DNA of 64,000 nucleotides, from assembly GCF_009857475.1 (NCBI RefSeq), contig NZ_WWCJ01000003.1, forward strand, positions 79,833-143,832, in the 5' to 3' direction. Position 1 is the stretch's first letter. Each line of letters starts with the position of its first letter. Below are positions 38,632-49,387 of the stretch, piece by piece. Under the pieces are notes generated by a model. That model did not search any database. It was not told the DNA's origin and saw nothing but the letters and a program-made list of their open reading frames with translations. The translations under genes and the position numbers were made by a program. Origin of the DNA: Pseudoduganella guangdongensis (lineage in GTDB: Bacteria > Pseudomonadota > Gammaproteobacteria > Burkholderiales > Burkholderiaceae_D).

Positions 38632-39426
38632 ATGGAGCGTTTCAGCGCGGCACCCGATACCGGACTAGTCGGTGAGAGCGTTCTCATTGTGCGCCTGCGC
38701 GAAGCAAACCGGAATCTTCTGCGTGCGGCGCTGAACGCGCGTGATTCCCTGGCGGTAGCCGAAAGTGCATTGAGTAACCAGGACCGTTTTTTCTCTGTCC
38801 TTGCGCACGAGTTACGCAGCCCCCTGGCGCCGATTAAACTGGTTGCTTCGGCGTTGGAAAGGCTGCCGGACCCCCCGGAAGAGGTGCCGCGGCTGCACCA
38901 GACGCTGACGCGGCAGCTGGATTCCCTGGTACACCTGGTCAACGGCCTGGATGATGTCGCGCGCATCAAGAATGGAAAGCTGGCCTTGGATATGCATGTG
39001 GTGCCGGTCACCGACGCCATATTGGCGGCTCTGGAAATGACGCAGCCACTGAGTGAGGCACGGCAGCAACAACTCACATTCCGGCTGCCCGAGGAACTGT
39101 TGCTGGTACGTGGCGACCATGAGCGGCTGGTGCAAGTGTTTTTCAACCTGCTATCGAATGCCGTCAAATTCACGCCGTCGCATGGCGCGATTTCGGTTGC
39201 GGTCCACCGCCGGGGCGACAGCGTTTGCATCGAGATCCAGGATAGCGGCCCGGGCATTGCCCCCGCATTTCTCCCCTTTATATTCGACATGTTTGCCCAG
39301 GACGGCGCACCGCAAGCCCATTCGCGGGCTGGTTCGGGGATCGGGCTCTCCCTGGTGCGCTCGCTGGTGGAATTGCATGGTGGCACTGTAGCGATTGGCG
39401 GCGTGCCGGCGGGGGGGCGGCTGTAG
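38632..39426 (+). CDS. Sensor histidine kinase, C-terminus cut by a frameshift
   Basis: 264 aa. No membrane segment. A short coiled coil is followed by the H box FFSVLAHELRSPLAPIK and an ATPase domain with FFNLLSNAVKFT, IQDSGPGIAPAF and GSGIGLSLVRSL. The frame ends at GGVPAGGRL. After the G7 tract at 39411-39417, the +1 frame reads ATVMLPLTSATHGSV and stops at 39473-39475, the usual last strand of such kinases. One extra G therefore appears to truncate the protein by about 15 residues. It follows the GGDEF-EAL gene by 64 bp. Confidence 0.87.
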   Translation: MERFSAAPDTGLVGESVLIVRLREANRNLLRAALNARDSLAVAESALSNQDRFFSVLAHELRSPLAPIKLVASALERLPDPPEEVPRLHQTLTRQLDSLVHLVNGLDDVARIKNGKLALDMHVVPVTDAILAALEMTQPLSEARQQQLTFRLPEELLLVRGDHERLVQVFFNLLSNAVKFTPSHGAISVAVHRRGDSVCIEIQDSGPGIAPAFLPFIFDMFAQDGAPQAHSRAGSGIGLSLVRSLVELHGGTVAIGGVPAGGRL

Positions 39427-39484
39427 GGCCACCGTTATGCTGCCGCTCACTTCGGCCACGCACGGCAGCGTGTAAGAGAGCGGT

Positions 39485-39563
<79 letters not shown>

Positions 39564-39658
39564 ACTGCTGTGATTTAATTTTACACACAACTTTGTGCGT
39601 TTATCAACACCCTTGCCGGTGATATAGTGGCGGCCTTTGGCTAAACTTAATTTGCATC

Positions 39659-40006
39659 ATGGGAACGACCATTTATCACAACAATTCGTGCAGTAATTCG
39701 CGGGGCGCCCTGGCGTTGTTGCGCGAGGCGGGCATTGAGCCGGAGATTGTCGAGTACCTGAAAGCGCCGCCGTCGCGCGAGGTGCTGGTGGACCTGATTG
39801 CGCGCGCCGGCCTAACCGCGCGCGGCGCCATGCGCAACAAGGGCGAGCTGTACGACCAGCTTGGCCTGGCCGACGAGTCGCTGCCGGAGGACAAGCTGGT
39901 GGACGCCATGATGGCCCATCCGGAACTGATCAACCGTCCCTTCGTGGTGACGGACAAGGGCGTGCGCCTGTGCCGCCCGCCGGAAACGGTAAAAGAGATC
40001 CTCTAA
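39659..40006 (+). CDS. arsC: ArsC-family arsenate reductase (glutaredoxin type)
   Basis: 115 aa, thioredoxin-like. The active-site Cys is C11 in HNNSCSNSRGAL, an H-x3-C-x3-R arrangement as in ArsC. The motif differs from the common HNPxCGTSR, so it may act on arsenate or be a related family member. RPFVVTDKGVRLCRPPE near the C-terminus is typical. No other arsenic genes are nearby. The next gene starts directly after the stop. Confidence 0.82.
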   Translation: MGTTIYHNNSCSNSRGALALLREAGIEPEIVEYLKAPPSREVLVDLIARAGLTARGAMRNKGELYDQLGLADESLPEDKLVDAMMAHPELINRPFVVTDKGVRLCRPPETVKEIL

Positions 40007-40966
40007 GTGCGCCGCGCCTATGCCTTTGTTTTGCTGGCCATGACGGCTGGCGCGCACGCGGAGAATGCCGAGTGCGAGCGCCACTTGCTGGCCACTTATC
40101 CTTTCCCGCATCGTCCCACGGCGGAGCAGACTGCCGCCTTGCAGGACTGCGATGCGGACAAGCTGTATTACGGCATTGGCCAGCACTTCAACTACGTCAA
40201 GGCGCGCCACTGCGCCTTCGCCAAAGACAATCATGAAGTGCTGATGATGTTGTATGCGAACGGCCTGGGCGTGCCGCGCAATTACGCGGTGGCGAAGATG
40301 GCGGCTTGCCGCGCCGATTCCGCGCCCATGGTGACCGCGGGCCGGCTGGAATCCCTGGGGCGCATGCAGACCGGGAAGGAAGGCCCGTCGCCCAAGATCG
40401 ATATGTGCGACGACGCCAGCAGCGGCGTGCTGCTGGGGCGCTGCGTCGGCATTAAATCCGCCCTGGTGGCGCAAGAGCGCGAGGACAAGTTCGAGCGTCT
40501 CGCGAACCGCTGGAGCGATGCCGAAAAGGCGGCCCTGCAGCTATTACGCAAACGTGCATCGGCCTTTGCCGAGGCGCACGGTCGCGGCGAGGTTGACTTG
40601 TCGGGTAGCGCCCGCAGCGCCTTTGTCGGCCAGGCGATCAACGCGCAAGAGGACGACTTCCTGAAGTCGCTGCAGGAGTTCGAGGCGGGCAAGCTGCCGG
40701 CCTTCACGCAGAGCGACTTCGCCCAGGCGGACAAGGAACTGAATCTAGCCTACCAGCGCCTGAAAGCGCAGAAAGATCCGGACTACGTGGGTGGTGTGAC
40801 GTTTGCCGAGATCCAGGGCGTGCAGCGCAACTGGCTGGCGTATCGCGATGCCTGGGTGGCGTTCGGGAAGGTGCGCTACCCGGCGGTGGCGCCGCATGCG
40901 TGGCGTGCTTACTTCACGCAGAAGCGCACCGCCATGCTCAACGAGCTGGCGGCGGCGCGTAACTGA
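40007..40966 (+). CDS. LprI-like (DUF1311) secreted protein
   Basis: 319 aa. A signal peptide (YAFVLLAMTAGAHAE) precedes a Cys-rich N-terminal part with helical repeats reminiscent of Sel1. The C-terminal region (about 225-315) has the lysozyme-inhibitor LprI-like pattern ELNLAYQRL, EIQGVQRNWLAYRDAWVAFG. LprI-like domains can bind and inhibit lysozyme. It starts with GTG immediately after the arsC stop, suggesting coupling. Function is inferred. Confidence 0.75.
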   Translation: MRRAYAFVLLAMTAGAHAENAECERHLLATYPFPHRPTAEQTAALQDCDADKLYYGIGQHFNYVKARHCAFAKDNHEVLMMLYANGLGVPRNYAVAKMAACRADSAPMVTAGRLESLGRMQTGKEGPSPKIDMCDDASSGVLLGRCVGIKSALVAQEREDKFERLANRWSDAEKAALQLLRKRASAFAEAHGRGEVDLSGSARSAFVGQAINAQEDDFLKSLQEFEAGKLPAFTQSDFAQADKELNLAYQRLKAQKDPDYVGGVTFAEIQGVQRNWLAYRDAWVAFGKVRYPAVAPHAWRAYFTQKRTAMLNELAAARN

Positions 40967-40970
40967 AGGA

Positions 40971-41948
40971 TTAGTGGCTGCGGTCGACCGAGAAGCGGGC
41001 CAGTTGCAGCAGCGATTGTTTGTAGGCGCCGTCCGGCACGCCGGCAATCGCATCGATCGCGCGCTGGGCTGCCACTTCGGCGGCGCGGCGGGTGTAATCG
41101 AGCGCGCCGCTGTTGGTGATGGCGGCCAGGATGGTGTCGAAATGCTGCTCGTCGCCGTTCTCGATGCAGGAGCGCACCAGGGCGCGCTGTTCGTCGGTGC
41201 CGTTTTCCATCAGCCAGATCAGCGGCAGGGTGGGTTTGCCTTCGCGCAGGTCGTCGCCCACGTTCTTGCCGATCTCCGCCGCGTCGCCGGCGTAATCGAG
41301 CACGTCGTCGATCAGCTGGAAGGCGGTGCCCAGCGAGCGGCCGTATTCGCCGGCGGCGGAAATGTCCGCGTCCGACGCGCCGGCCACCAGGGCGCCCAGT
41401 TCGGCCGCTGCTTCGAACAGCTTGGCGGTCTTGGAGCGGATCACCTGCAGGTAGCTTTCCTCGCTCACGTCCGGGTCGTGCATGTTCAGCAGCTGCAGCA
41501 CTTCGCCTTCGGCGATCACGTTGGTGGCGTCGGACAGGATCTGCATCACGCGCATGGAGTCGAGCGACACCATCATCTGGAAGGCGCGCGAGTACAGGAA
41601 ATCGCCCACCAGCACCGAGGCGGCATTGCCGAACAGCGCATTGGCGGTCTGGCGGCCGCGGCGCATTGACGATTCGTCAACAACGTCGTCGTGCAGCAGG
41701 GTGGCGGTGTGGATGAATTCCACGACGGCGGCCAGCTCGTGGTGGGCTACGCCCTTGTAGCCATAGGCATTCGCCACCAGCAGGACCAGGACCGGCCGGA
41801 TGCGCTTGCCGCCCGCGCTGATGATATATTCAGCAATCTGGTTGACCAGGGCCACTTCCGAGTGAAGGCGCTGGCGGATCACCGAGTTGACCGCTTCCAT
41901 ATCGGCGGCAATGGTGCTGGTGATGGAGTTCTGGGCGTTGTTAGACAA
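40971..41948 (-). CDS. ispB: Octaprenyl diphosphate synthase
   Basis: 325 aa, all-trans polyprenyl synthase making the ubiquinone side chain. The first Asp-rich motif is DDVVDE at 87-92, the second is QLIDDVLDY with D214-D215, and GGKRIRPVL is present. The chosen start is TTG at 41948 with AGG upstream; an internal ATG (MEAVNSVI) is the other option. It diverges from rplU, the usual arrangement in betaproteobacteria. Confidence 0.93.
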   Translation of the reverse strand: MSNNAQNSITSTIAADMEAVNSVIRQRLHSEVALVNQIAEYIISAGGKRIRPVLVLLVANAYGYKGVAHHELAAVVEFIHTATLLHDDVVDESSMRRGRQTANALFGNAASVLVGDFLYSRAFQMMVSLDSMRVMQILSDATNVIAEGEVLQLLNMHDPDVSEESYLQVIRSKTAKLFEAAAELGALVAGASDADISAAGEYGRSLGTAFQLIDDVLDYAGDAAEIGKNVGDDLREGKPTLPLIWLMENGTDEQRALVRSCIENGDEQHFDTILAAITNSGALDYTRRAAEVAAQRAIDAIAGVPDGAYKQSLLQLARFSVDRSH

Positions 41949-42037
41949 GGCAAACCTGCTATAGCGTGTATAAGGTGCCGCGATTATACGTTACTCGTTG
42001 CCCGCATACCACGTGGGCCGCCGCTCGACAATACCTT

Positions 42038-42066
42038 TTGACGCGATTCCCGAAACTATGTATAAT
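42038..42066 (+). promoter_or_regulatory. Sigma-70 promoter of rplU-rpmA
   Basis: TTGACG at 42038-42043, a 17-base spacer and a perfect TATAAT at 42061-42066. Start of transcription is expected near 42073, giving a leader of about 75 bases before rplU. Confidence 0.8.
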
Positions 42067-42146
42067 CTGCGGTTCCCCGGTTTCCGTCCTGTTGTTTTTG
42101 GGCGTCGAGCGAGGGAACTTATTAACAATCCAAGAGGTTTCCAATC

Positions 42147-42458
42147 ATGTACGCGGTCATAAAAACCGGCGGCAAACAATACAAAGTTGCTGCTGGCGAA
42201 AAAATTAAAGTAGAACAGTTGCCGGCTGACATTGGTTCCGAAATCACTATCGACCAGGTTCTCGCCGTAGGCGCGGGCGACAGCATCAAGTTTGGTGCTC
42301 CTCTGGTTGCAGGTGCATCGGTTCTGGTGAAAGTAGTCGCACAAGGTCGTCACGACAAGGTACGTATCTTCAAGATGCGTCGTCGTAAGCACTACCAGAA
42401 GCGTCAAGGCCATCGCCAAAACTTCACCGAAATCCAAATCGTTTCGATCAACGGCTAA
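42147..42458 (+). CDS. rplU: Ribosomal protein L21
   Basis: 103 aa. [20 protein letters not shown] at the start and [14 protein letters not shown] near the C-terminus are diagnostic for bacterial L21 of the 50S subunit. AAGAGGTTTCC precedes the ATG. It is co-transcribed with rpmA, 43 bp downstream. Confidence 0.98.
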   Translation: MYAVIKTGGKQYKVAAGEKIKVEQLPADIGSEITIDQVLAVGAGDSIKFGAPLVAGASVLVKVVAQGRHDKVRIFKMRRRKHYQKRQGHRQNFTEIQIVSING

Positions 42459-42501
42459 TTGCTGTTCATCCAGACTCACCGAGCTATCAAGGAGTAACTA
42501 A

Positions 42502-42762
42502 ATGGCACACAAAAAAGGCGGCGGTACTACCCGCAACGGTCGCGACTCTGAATCAAAACGCCTGGGCGTTAAAGTGTACGGCGGCCAAACCATCAGCGCT
42601 GGTGGCATCATCATCCGTCAACGCGGCACCCCGGTTTCGGCTGGCGAAGGCGTTGGTACCGGTAAGGACCACACCCTGTTCGCACTGGTGGACGGCGTTG
42701 TTAAGTTCGTGACCAAGGGTCCGAGCAACAAGAAGTACGTTACCGTCATCGCCGCTGCTTAA
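42502..42762 (+). CDS. rpmA: Ribosomal protein L27
   Basis: 86 aa. [20 protein letters not shown] and [17 protein letters not shown] are diagnostic for L27, whose N-terminus reaches the peptidyl transferase centre. AAGGAGTAACTAA precedes the ATG. A hairpin with T-run follows. Confidence 0.98.
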   Translation: MAHKKGGGTTRNGRDSESKRLGVKVYGGQTISAGGIIIRQRGTPVSAGEGVGTGKDHTLFALVDGVVKFVTKGPSNKKYVTVIAAA

Positions 42763-42803
42763 TACAGCGCGTTAAAGGTACAGTAAGGCGCAAGCCTTCT
42801 ATC

Positions 42804-42833
42804 AAAAGGCTCTGCCAGTGGTAGGGCCTTTTT
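42804..42833 (+). terminator. Rho-independent terminator after rpmA
   Basis: AAAAGGCTCTGCCA and GGTAGGGCCTTTTT form a stem with a short GT loop and a T-rich tail. It separates the ribosomal pair from obgE. The rest of 42834-43221 (about 390 bases) has stop codons in all frames of interest and shows no gene I can support. Confidence 0.75.
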
Positions 42834-43152
42834 AGTTTTTAAGGTGGTTCACTTTGACGTGCCCTCCGCCATAAAGGCCGAAGATTCCTGCAGCCAGCGT
42901 CGCGCGTCCGCGACGGAGAATGACGTAGTTCATTCTTTTATTCCAAGTACTGCGATACCGTTCGGGGCTTGCGTTGTGAATGTGCCCAATGCGAGCGGAA
43001 CTGGGGAAACGTTTTGGGCCCTCTGTCGGACTAGCACCATGCTTAACAGCTTTGTGCGCTAGCATAACGCTGTAGATCAACCAGATTTTAGCTGTAATCA
43101 AATACAGTATTTTTTGCCGACTGGCGCACGCTAGCCCAAAATGGCGGGGTGA

Positions 43153-44331
<1,179 letters not shown>

Positions 44332-44463
44332 AATCCAGACAACCTCTTATCTTTGCCGCCCCTGCCAACAGCGGGGGCGCGCACTGTCTGCGGCAAGCCG
44401 GCATCATCCCGCCCGGCGCAATACATCATTTTTGATCATTGTTACCAAGAGCTTCGCCGCCTT

Positions 44464-45582
44464 ATGAATTCGCTTATCCAGAACGCCACTCGCATTATTA
44501 TCAAAGTGGGCTCTTCGCTCGTCACCAACGACGGACGCGGGCTCGATCATGCCGCTATCGCCCGCTGGGCATCGCAGATTTCCGCCCTGCGCGCACTGGG
44601 CAAGGAAGTCGTGCTGGTGTCTTCCGGCGCGGTGGCGGAGGGCATGCTGCGCCTGGGCTTCGACAAGCGACCGACGGATATCCATGAGCTGCAGGCATGC
44701 GCTGCCGTGGGCCAGATGGGTCTCGCGCAGATTTATGAAACCAGCTTCCGCGCGCATGGCATCGGCACCGCGCAGGTGCTGCTGACCCACGCCGACCTGG
44801 CCGACCGCGAGCGCTACCTGAACGCGCGCTCCACGCTGACCACCTTGCTGCGCCTGGGCGTGGTGCCGATCATTAACGAGAACGACACCGTGGTCACCGA
44901 CGAAATCAAGTTCGGCGACAACGATACCCTGGGCGCGCTGGTGGCGAACCTGATCGAGGCCGATGCGCTGATCATCCTGACCGATCAGCGCGGCCTGTTC
45001 AGTGCGGACCCGCGCAAGGATCCGGCGGCTTACCTGATCACGCATGGCCGCTCGGGCGATCCGGCGCTGGAGGCGATGGCTGGCGGTGCCGGCTCCTCGC
45101 TGGGGCGCGGCGGCATGCTGACCAAGATTCTGGCAGCCAAGCGCGCGGCGAAGTCCGGCGCGCATACGGTGATTGCCTTCGGGCGCGAGGCGGATGTGCT
45201 GACCCGTCTGGCGGGCGGCGAATCGATTGGCACTGAACTGTCCGCGCAAACCGGCCACCTGACGGCGCGCAAGCAATGGATGGCGGACCACCTGCACACC
45301 GCAGGCCAGGTCGTGCTGGATGCGGGCGCGGTGCAGAAGCTGGCGGAGGAGGGCAAGTCCCTGTTGCCGATTGGCGTGATCGACATACACGGCGAGTTTG
45401 GACGCGGCGCGGTGATTACGTGCGTGCGCGAAGACGGCCACGCCATTGCGCGCGGCATCAGCAACTACACCAGCGCCGAAGCGCGCCGCATCAAGCGCAA
45501 GCCTTCCGCCGAAATCGAAGCCATCCTCGGCTACGTCGAAGGCCACGAGCTGATCCACCGCGACAACATGGTCCTGCTGTAA
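44464..45582 (+). CDS. proB: Glutamate 5-kinase
   Basis: 372 aa, first enzyme of proline synthesis, phosphorylating glutamate. The amino-acid kinase domain (about 1-260) contains [34 protein letters not shown] and [14 protein letters not shown]-terminal PUA domain (about 275-360) contains [16 protein letters not shown]. The ATG at 44464 is chosen from the family start; the frame is open upstream. It follows obgE by 132 bp. Confidence 0.96.
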   Translation: MNSLIQNATRIIIKVGSSLVTNDGRGLDHAAIARWASQISALRALGKEVVLVSSGAVAEGMLRLGFDKRPTDIHELQACAAVGQMGLAQIYETSFRAHGIGTAQVLLTHADLADRERYLNARSTLTTLLRLGVVPIINENDTVVTDEIKFGDNDTLGALVANLIEADALIILTDQRGLFSADPRKDPAAYLITHGRSGDPALEAMAGGAGSSLGRGGMLTKILAAKRAAKSGAHTVIAFGREADVLTRLAGGESIGTELSAQTGHLTARKQWMADHLHTAGQVVLDAGAVQKLAEEGKSLLPIGVIDIHGEFGRGAVITCVREDGHAIARGISNYTSAEARRIKRKPSAEIEAILGYVEGHELIHRDNMVLL

Positions 45583-45594
45583 TTTGGTTTGGGC

Positions 45595-46242
45595 TTAGGC
45601 GTCGGCGGGGGCGTGGGTTTTGGCTTTGAACTCGCACAGATCCGCAATCACGCAGTTCCAGCACTTCGGTTTGCGGGCGATGCAGGTGTAGCGGCCGTGC
45701 AGGATCAGCCAGTGGTGGGCGTCCATCAGGAATTCCTTCGGCACGAACTTCATCAGCTTTTGCTCGACGATGTCGACGTTCTTGCCGGGGGCAATGTTCG
45801 TGCGGTTGGAGACGCGGAAGATGTGCGTGTCTACCGCCATGGCGATCTGGCGGAAGGCGGTGTTCAATACCACATTGGCTGTCTTGCGGCCCACTCCAGG
45901 CAGCTGCTCCAGCTCCTCGCGCGTCTGCGGTACCTCGCCGCCATGCTGCTCCACCAGGATCTGGCAGGTCGCCATCACATTCTTGGCCTTGGTCTTGTAC
46001 AGGCCAATCGTGCGGATATATTCGGTCAGCTCGTCCAGCCCCAGGTCGAGAATAGCTTGCGGCGTATTCGCCACCGGATACAGCTTGCGCGTGGCCTTAT
46101 TCACACCCACGTCGGTCGCCTGGGCCGACAGCAGCACCGCAATCAGCAGCTCAAACGGCGTCGTGTATTCCAGTTCGGTTTCAGGGTTGGGATTCGCCTC
46201 GCGCAGGCGTTCAAAGATCTGTTGGCGTTTGGCTGGATTCAT
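45595..46242 (-). CDS. nth: Endonuclease III
   Basis: 215 aa, DNA glycosylase/AP lyase for oxidised pyrimidines. The HhH motif [14 protein letters not shown] carries the catalytic Lys, [12 protein letters not shown] carries the catalytic Asp, and the C-terminal Fe-S loop has C-x6-C-x2-C-x5-C ([17 protein letters not shown]). The ATG at 46240-46242 overlaps the rnfB stop by 4 bp; the frame is open upstream but that part is inside rnfB. Confidence 0.96.
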   Translation of the reverse strand: MNPAKRQQIFERLREANPNPETELEYTTPFELLIAVLLSAQATDVGVNKATRKLYPVANTPQAILDLGLDELTEYIRTIGLYKTKAKNVMATCQILVEQHGGEVPQTREELEQLPGVGRKTANVVLNTAFRQIAMAVDTHIFRVSNRTNIAPGKNVDIVEQKLMKFVPKEFLMDAHHWLILHGRYTCIARKPKCWNCVIADLCEFKAKTHAPADA

Positions 46243-46916
46243 TTGTTCTTGTCTGCTTCGGCGCGCTGGCGGGCGCGTTCCATGGCGGCGGCGATAATCT
46301 GGCGCTTGCGTTCTTTCTCCGCTGCTTCCGCATCGTTCTCGGGCGACAGGCGTTCCACCGCAGCGGCCTTGGCCTGGGCCTTGGCGGCCAGGCGCGCGTC
46401 GTTCTCCTCGCGTTCGCGGATCAGACGCGCCAGGCGGAAGTCGTGGCGCTCGCGCGCCTGGTCGGCTTGCGCCTGCGTCCACGCGTCCCAGCCAGCGGTC
46501 TCGGTCACCGGGTACATCACAATGCAGTCGACCGGGCAGGCCGGCACGCACAGGTCGCAGCCGGTGCACTGCTCGGGAATAATCGTGTGCATCTGCTTGG
46601 CCGCGCCCATGATCGCATCCACCGGGCAGGCCTGGATGCACAGCGTGCAGCCTATGCACAGCGATTCATCGATGAAGGCCACCGCGCGCGGACGTTCAAA
46701 GCCGTTGACGGGGTTGAGCGGGATCACGGGGCGCCCGGTCACGCTGGATAAGCGGCGGATGCCTTCCGCGCCGCCGGGCGGGCATTGGTTGATGTCGGCT
46801 TCACCGGACGCAATCGCTTCCGCATACGGTCGGCAGCCTTTGTAGCCGCACTTCGTGCATTGGGTTTGCGGCAGCACGTCCTCGATGCGGTCGGCCAGGG
46901 TCTTCGGTTCAGTCAC
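46239..46916 (-). CDS. rnfB: RnfB-type ferredoxin (electron transport complex subunit B)
   Basis: 225 aa. An N-terminal Fe-S domain ([10 protein letters not shown] ... CPPGG) is followed by two 4Fe-4S motifs, [16 protein letters not shown] and [16 protein letters not shown], then a charged helical tail of about 75 residues. The N-terminal membrane anchor of classic RnfB is missing, as usual for the stand-alone betaproteobacterial form placed before nth. Electron donor and acceptor are unknown. Confidence 0.9.
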   Translation of the reverse strand: MTEPKTLADRIEDVLPQTQCTKCGYKGCRPYAEAIASGEADINQCPPGGAEGIRRLSSVTGRPVIPLNPVNGFERPRAVAFIDESLCIGCTLCIQACPVDAIMGAAKQMHTIIPEQCTGCDLCVPACPVDCIVMYPVTETAGWDAWTQAQADQARERHDFRLARLIREREENDARLAAKAQAKAAAVERLSPENDAEAAEKERKRQIIAAAMERARQRAEADKNK

Positions 46917-47031
46917 GGTGTGGGGCGAAACGGTAAAGCATTATTATCCATTATCTCCGCCTGCCGTGCGGATGTTGCCTTGCATCAACTTGTGTGGGAA
47001 CATATCGGCTTCTCACAAAGAGCGGGGGCGC

Positions 47032-47808
47032 ATGCGTATTGTGCGGTTGATCGGAGGCGTTTTGTGCCTGCTGCTAGGGTGGCAGGGCATGGCCGTCGCT
47101 GGCTCGCAGGTGCGCCTGGCGTCCGACGAGTGGCCGCCTTTCGTGTCGGCCGCGCTGCCGGACAATGGCCTCTCCGGCGCCTATACGGCGGCGGTCTTTG
47201 CGCGCGGCGGCAGTGGCGCCAGCATCGATTACTTTCCCTGGAAGCGCACCATGGAAGTCGGGATGAACGATCCCCGCTTCGCCGGCCTGCTGGCGTTCTG
47301 GCGCACGCCCCAGCGCGAAACCCAATGCCATTTCTCCGCACCGATCGGCAGCACCATGACGGTGCTGGCGTTCCTGCGCGAGGCGCCGGTGTTCGCGTCG
47401 GCGCTGCGCGATTTGCGCTCGGTGCGCATTGGCACGGTGGCCGGCTATTCCAACGGCGAGGAGTTCGACAGCCTGGTGCGGCGCGGGGTGCTGCAAGTGC
47501 AGGAGGGTGTCAACGACGAGACCAACTTGCGCAAGCTGCTGAGCAAACGCTTCGATGCAATGGTGATCGAAAGGCGCGTGCTGCGCTACCTGCTGGCGAG
47601 CCCGCGCTTTACACGCGCCGAGCGTGAGCGCGTGGCCTCGGCCGAGAACTTGTTCCATGAGCGCGCGGTGCATATCTGCTTCCAGCGCACGCCGGCTGGC
47701 CAGGCGCAGCAACGCGCCTTCAATGAGGCGGCGCGCGAGATCGATCTGTCGCGCTTTGAGCGCGAATACCTGCGCCGCCTGGAGTCGGATCGCCCAACCG
47801 TGAATTAG
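47032..47808 (+). CDS. Periplasmic solute-binding protein, family 3
   Basis: 258 aa. The signal peptide IGGVLCLLLGWQGMAVAG is followed by VRLASDEWPPFVSAALPDNG and RTMEVGMNDPRFAGLLAFWR, typical of the small amino-acid-type binding proteins common in Oxalobacteraceae. No permease or ATPase genes are adjacent, so the role (transport or sensing) is open. The ATG at 47032 is chosen from the signal peptide. Divergent from rnfB. Confidence 0.82.
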   Translation: MRIVRLIGGVLCLLLGWQGMAVAGSQVRLASDEWPPFVSAALPDNGLSGAYTAAVFARGGSGASIDYFPWKRTMEVGMNDPRFAGLLAFWRTPQRETQCHFSAPIGSTMTVLAFLREAPVFASALRDLRSVRIGTVAGYSNGEEFDSLVRRGVLQVQEGVNDETNLRKLLSKRFDAMVIERRVLRYLLASPRFTRAERERVASAENLFHERAVHICFQRTPAGQAQQRAFNEAAREIDLSRFEREYLRRLESDRPTVN

Positions 47809-47885
47809 GCATAAGGTCATACGAAACTATTCGTTGGCCGCGCCGCGTGCAGCCCTTAGGCTGGCGTATTCCGTGGAGGACGTGC

Positions 47886-48506
47886 ATGAAGGAAGAAGTC
47901 GATCGCCATTGGGCGGAACTGCTGTCGCCGCGCCGGCGCAACCTGCTGGCTGCTGCTGCCGGCGTACTGGCTGGCCCTGCGGCATTGGCCGCGCCAGCCG
48001 CTGGGCAAAGCCCATGGGGCTATGAAACCTACAAGCAACCGACGCCGCGTCCGGACAGCGTGCGCCCCGGCGAGCAAAGCCTGCCTGCAAAGCCGCGTGC
48101 CTATACAGATATCGAGAGCTACCACGCCCACATCTACTTCGACGAGGACAGCCACCAGAAAGCGGCCCTGATCCGCAAATGGGTGGCCGAGCGATTCAAG
48201 GTTGAACTGGGCGACTGGAACCTGGAGCCGCGCGGCCCGCATGTCACGCCGTCGTTCTATTTTGGCTTCAGCAACGACCTGCTGCACATCATCGTGCCGT
48301 GGCTGCAATTGAACAGCCTGGGCCTGACCATCCTGATCCACCCCAACACGGACGATCCGCGCGCCGACCACCTGTACTACGCGCTATGGGTGAACCGAGC
48401 CCAGCCCGTCAATGGCTACAGCATCAAAAAGCCCGGCCCCGGCGAACCCCGCGTCGAACAAATCTACCCTAACACCCGCCCCACGTTGCCCATCGAAAAA
48501 GCGTAG
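47886..48506 (+). CDS. DOPA 4,5-dioxygenase-like protein with Tat-like signal
   Basis: 206 aa. The domain (about 85-190) has YHAHIYFDEDS, EPRGPHVTPSFYFGF and LTILIHPNT, with the conserved His residues of the DOPA-dioxygenase family. The N-terminus SPRRRNLLAAAAGVLAG carries a twin-arginine-like motif plus hydrophobic stretch, which is not typical of the cytoplasmic members. GTGGAGGACGTGC precedes the ATG at 47886. Substrate unknown. Confidence 0.82.
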   Translation: MKEEVDRHWAELLSPRRRNLLAAAAGVLAGPAALAAPAAGQSPWGYETYKQPTPRPDSVRPGEQSLPAKPRAYTDIESYHAHIYFDEDSHQKAALIRKWVAERFKVELGDWNLEPRGPHVTPSFYFGFSNDLLHIIVPWLQLNSLGLTILIHPNTDDPRADHLYYALWVNRAQPVNGYSIKKPGPGEPRVEQIYPNTRPTLPIEKA

Positions 48507-48511
48507 CCACG

Positions 48512-48928
48512 TTAGCTCCTCTTACGTTCAAACAGTTCGAAGATCGCCATTCCTGCCAACATGGCGAGGAAGAAAATCCACGGCTTGCTGCCGCCGACGG
48601 CGAGCGACGTGATGACGGGTCCCGGGCAGTAGCCAGCCAGTCCCCAGCCAATGCCGAAGGCCAGGCTGCCCAGCACCAGGCGGCGGTCGATGTCGCGCGT
48701 CTTTGGCAGCGAGATCGGCGCGCCCAAAAGGGCACGGGTGCGCTTGCCGGCGATGTGGAAGGCGATGGTGCCGACCAGCAGGGCGCCCAGCATCACGAAA
48801 GCCATCGACGGGTCCCAGTCGCCGAACAGGTCGAGGAAGCCGAGTACCTTGGCGGGATTGGCCATGCCGGAGACGACCAGGCCGAGGCCGAACAGCAGGC
48901 CGGCCAGCAGGGAGGTGAGGGCGTTCAT
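48512..48928 (-). CDS. YeeE/YedE-family transporter, second half
   Basis: 138 aa, about four membrane helices. It starts [20 protein letters not shown] and contains [15 protein letters not shown], with the conserved Cys-Pro of sulfur-compound permeases of the YeeE/TsuA type. It overlaps the first half by 4 bp. The pair probably forms one transporter of thiosulfate or related sulfur species, under the BigR-like regulator upstream. Confidence 0.85.
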   Translation of the reverse strand: MNALTSLLAGLLFGLGLVVSGMANPAKVLGFLDLFGDWDPSMAFVMLGALLVGTIAFHIAGKRTRALLGAPISLPKTRDIDRRLVLGSLAFGIGWGLAGYCPGPVITSLAVGGSKPWIFFLAMLAGMAIFELFERKRS

Positions 48929-49383
48929 AGCAGGCCCCGCACGACGGCGACGGTGGCGAAGCCGGCAGCCATAAAGGTCAGCGTGGCCGCCAGTGAGCGT
49001 GGCGAGAGACGCGACAGGCCGCAGATGCCGTGGCCGCTGGTGCAGCCGGAGGCGTAGCGTGTGCCGAGGCCAACCAGCAAACCTGCCACGACCAGGGTGC
49101 CGGTGCCGGCGTCGACTTGCGCGGCGGGCAGGGTGGCGAAGGCGCTGTACAGCAGCGGTGCCGCCACCAGGCCGGCCAGGAAGGCGATGCGCCACGCGGA
49201 GTCGCCATCGGCTGCAGGCGCGACGCCTGGCGTGGCCGTGGCGGCAGGACGCGGGATGACACGGCCCACGAGTCCGCCCAGGATGCCGCTGATGCCGGCA
49301 ATCCGGCCATTGAGCAGCAACAGCATTGCTGCCGCCACTCCAATCATGATGCCGCCTAGCAGTGGCGCGAAGTAAGCGCTCAT
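48925..49383 (-). CDS. YeeE/YedE-family transporter, first half
   Basis: 152 aa, about four membrane helices. The motif [17 protein letters not shown] is diagnostic for the YeeE/TsuA sulfur-transport family. It lies 4 bp after the ArsR gene and overlaps its partner by 4 bp (ATGA), so the three genes form an operon. Confidence 0.87.
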   Translation of the reverse strand: MSAYFAPLLGGIMIGVAAAMLLLLNGRIAGISGILGGLVGRVIPRPAATATPGVAPAADGDSAWRIAFLAGLVAAPLLYSAFATLPAAQVDAGTGTLVVAGLLVGLGTRYASGCTSGHGICGLSRLSPRSLAATLTFMAAGFATVAVVRGLL

Positions 49384-49387
49384 TGTT

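Noticed and set aside
42844..43062. 72-codon plus-strand open frame (MVHFDVPS) after the rpmA terminator
   Set aside because: No ribosome site, no recognisable pattern and atypical composition for a gene.
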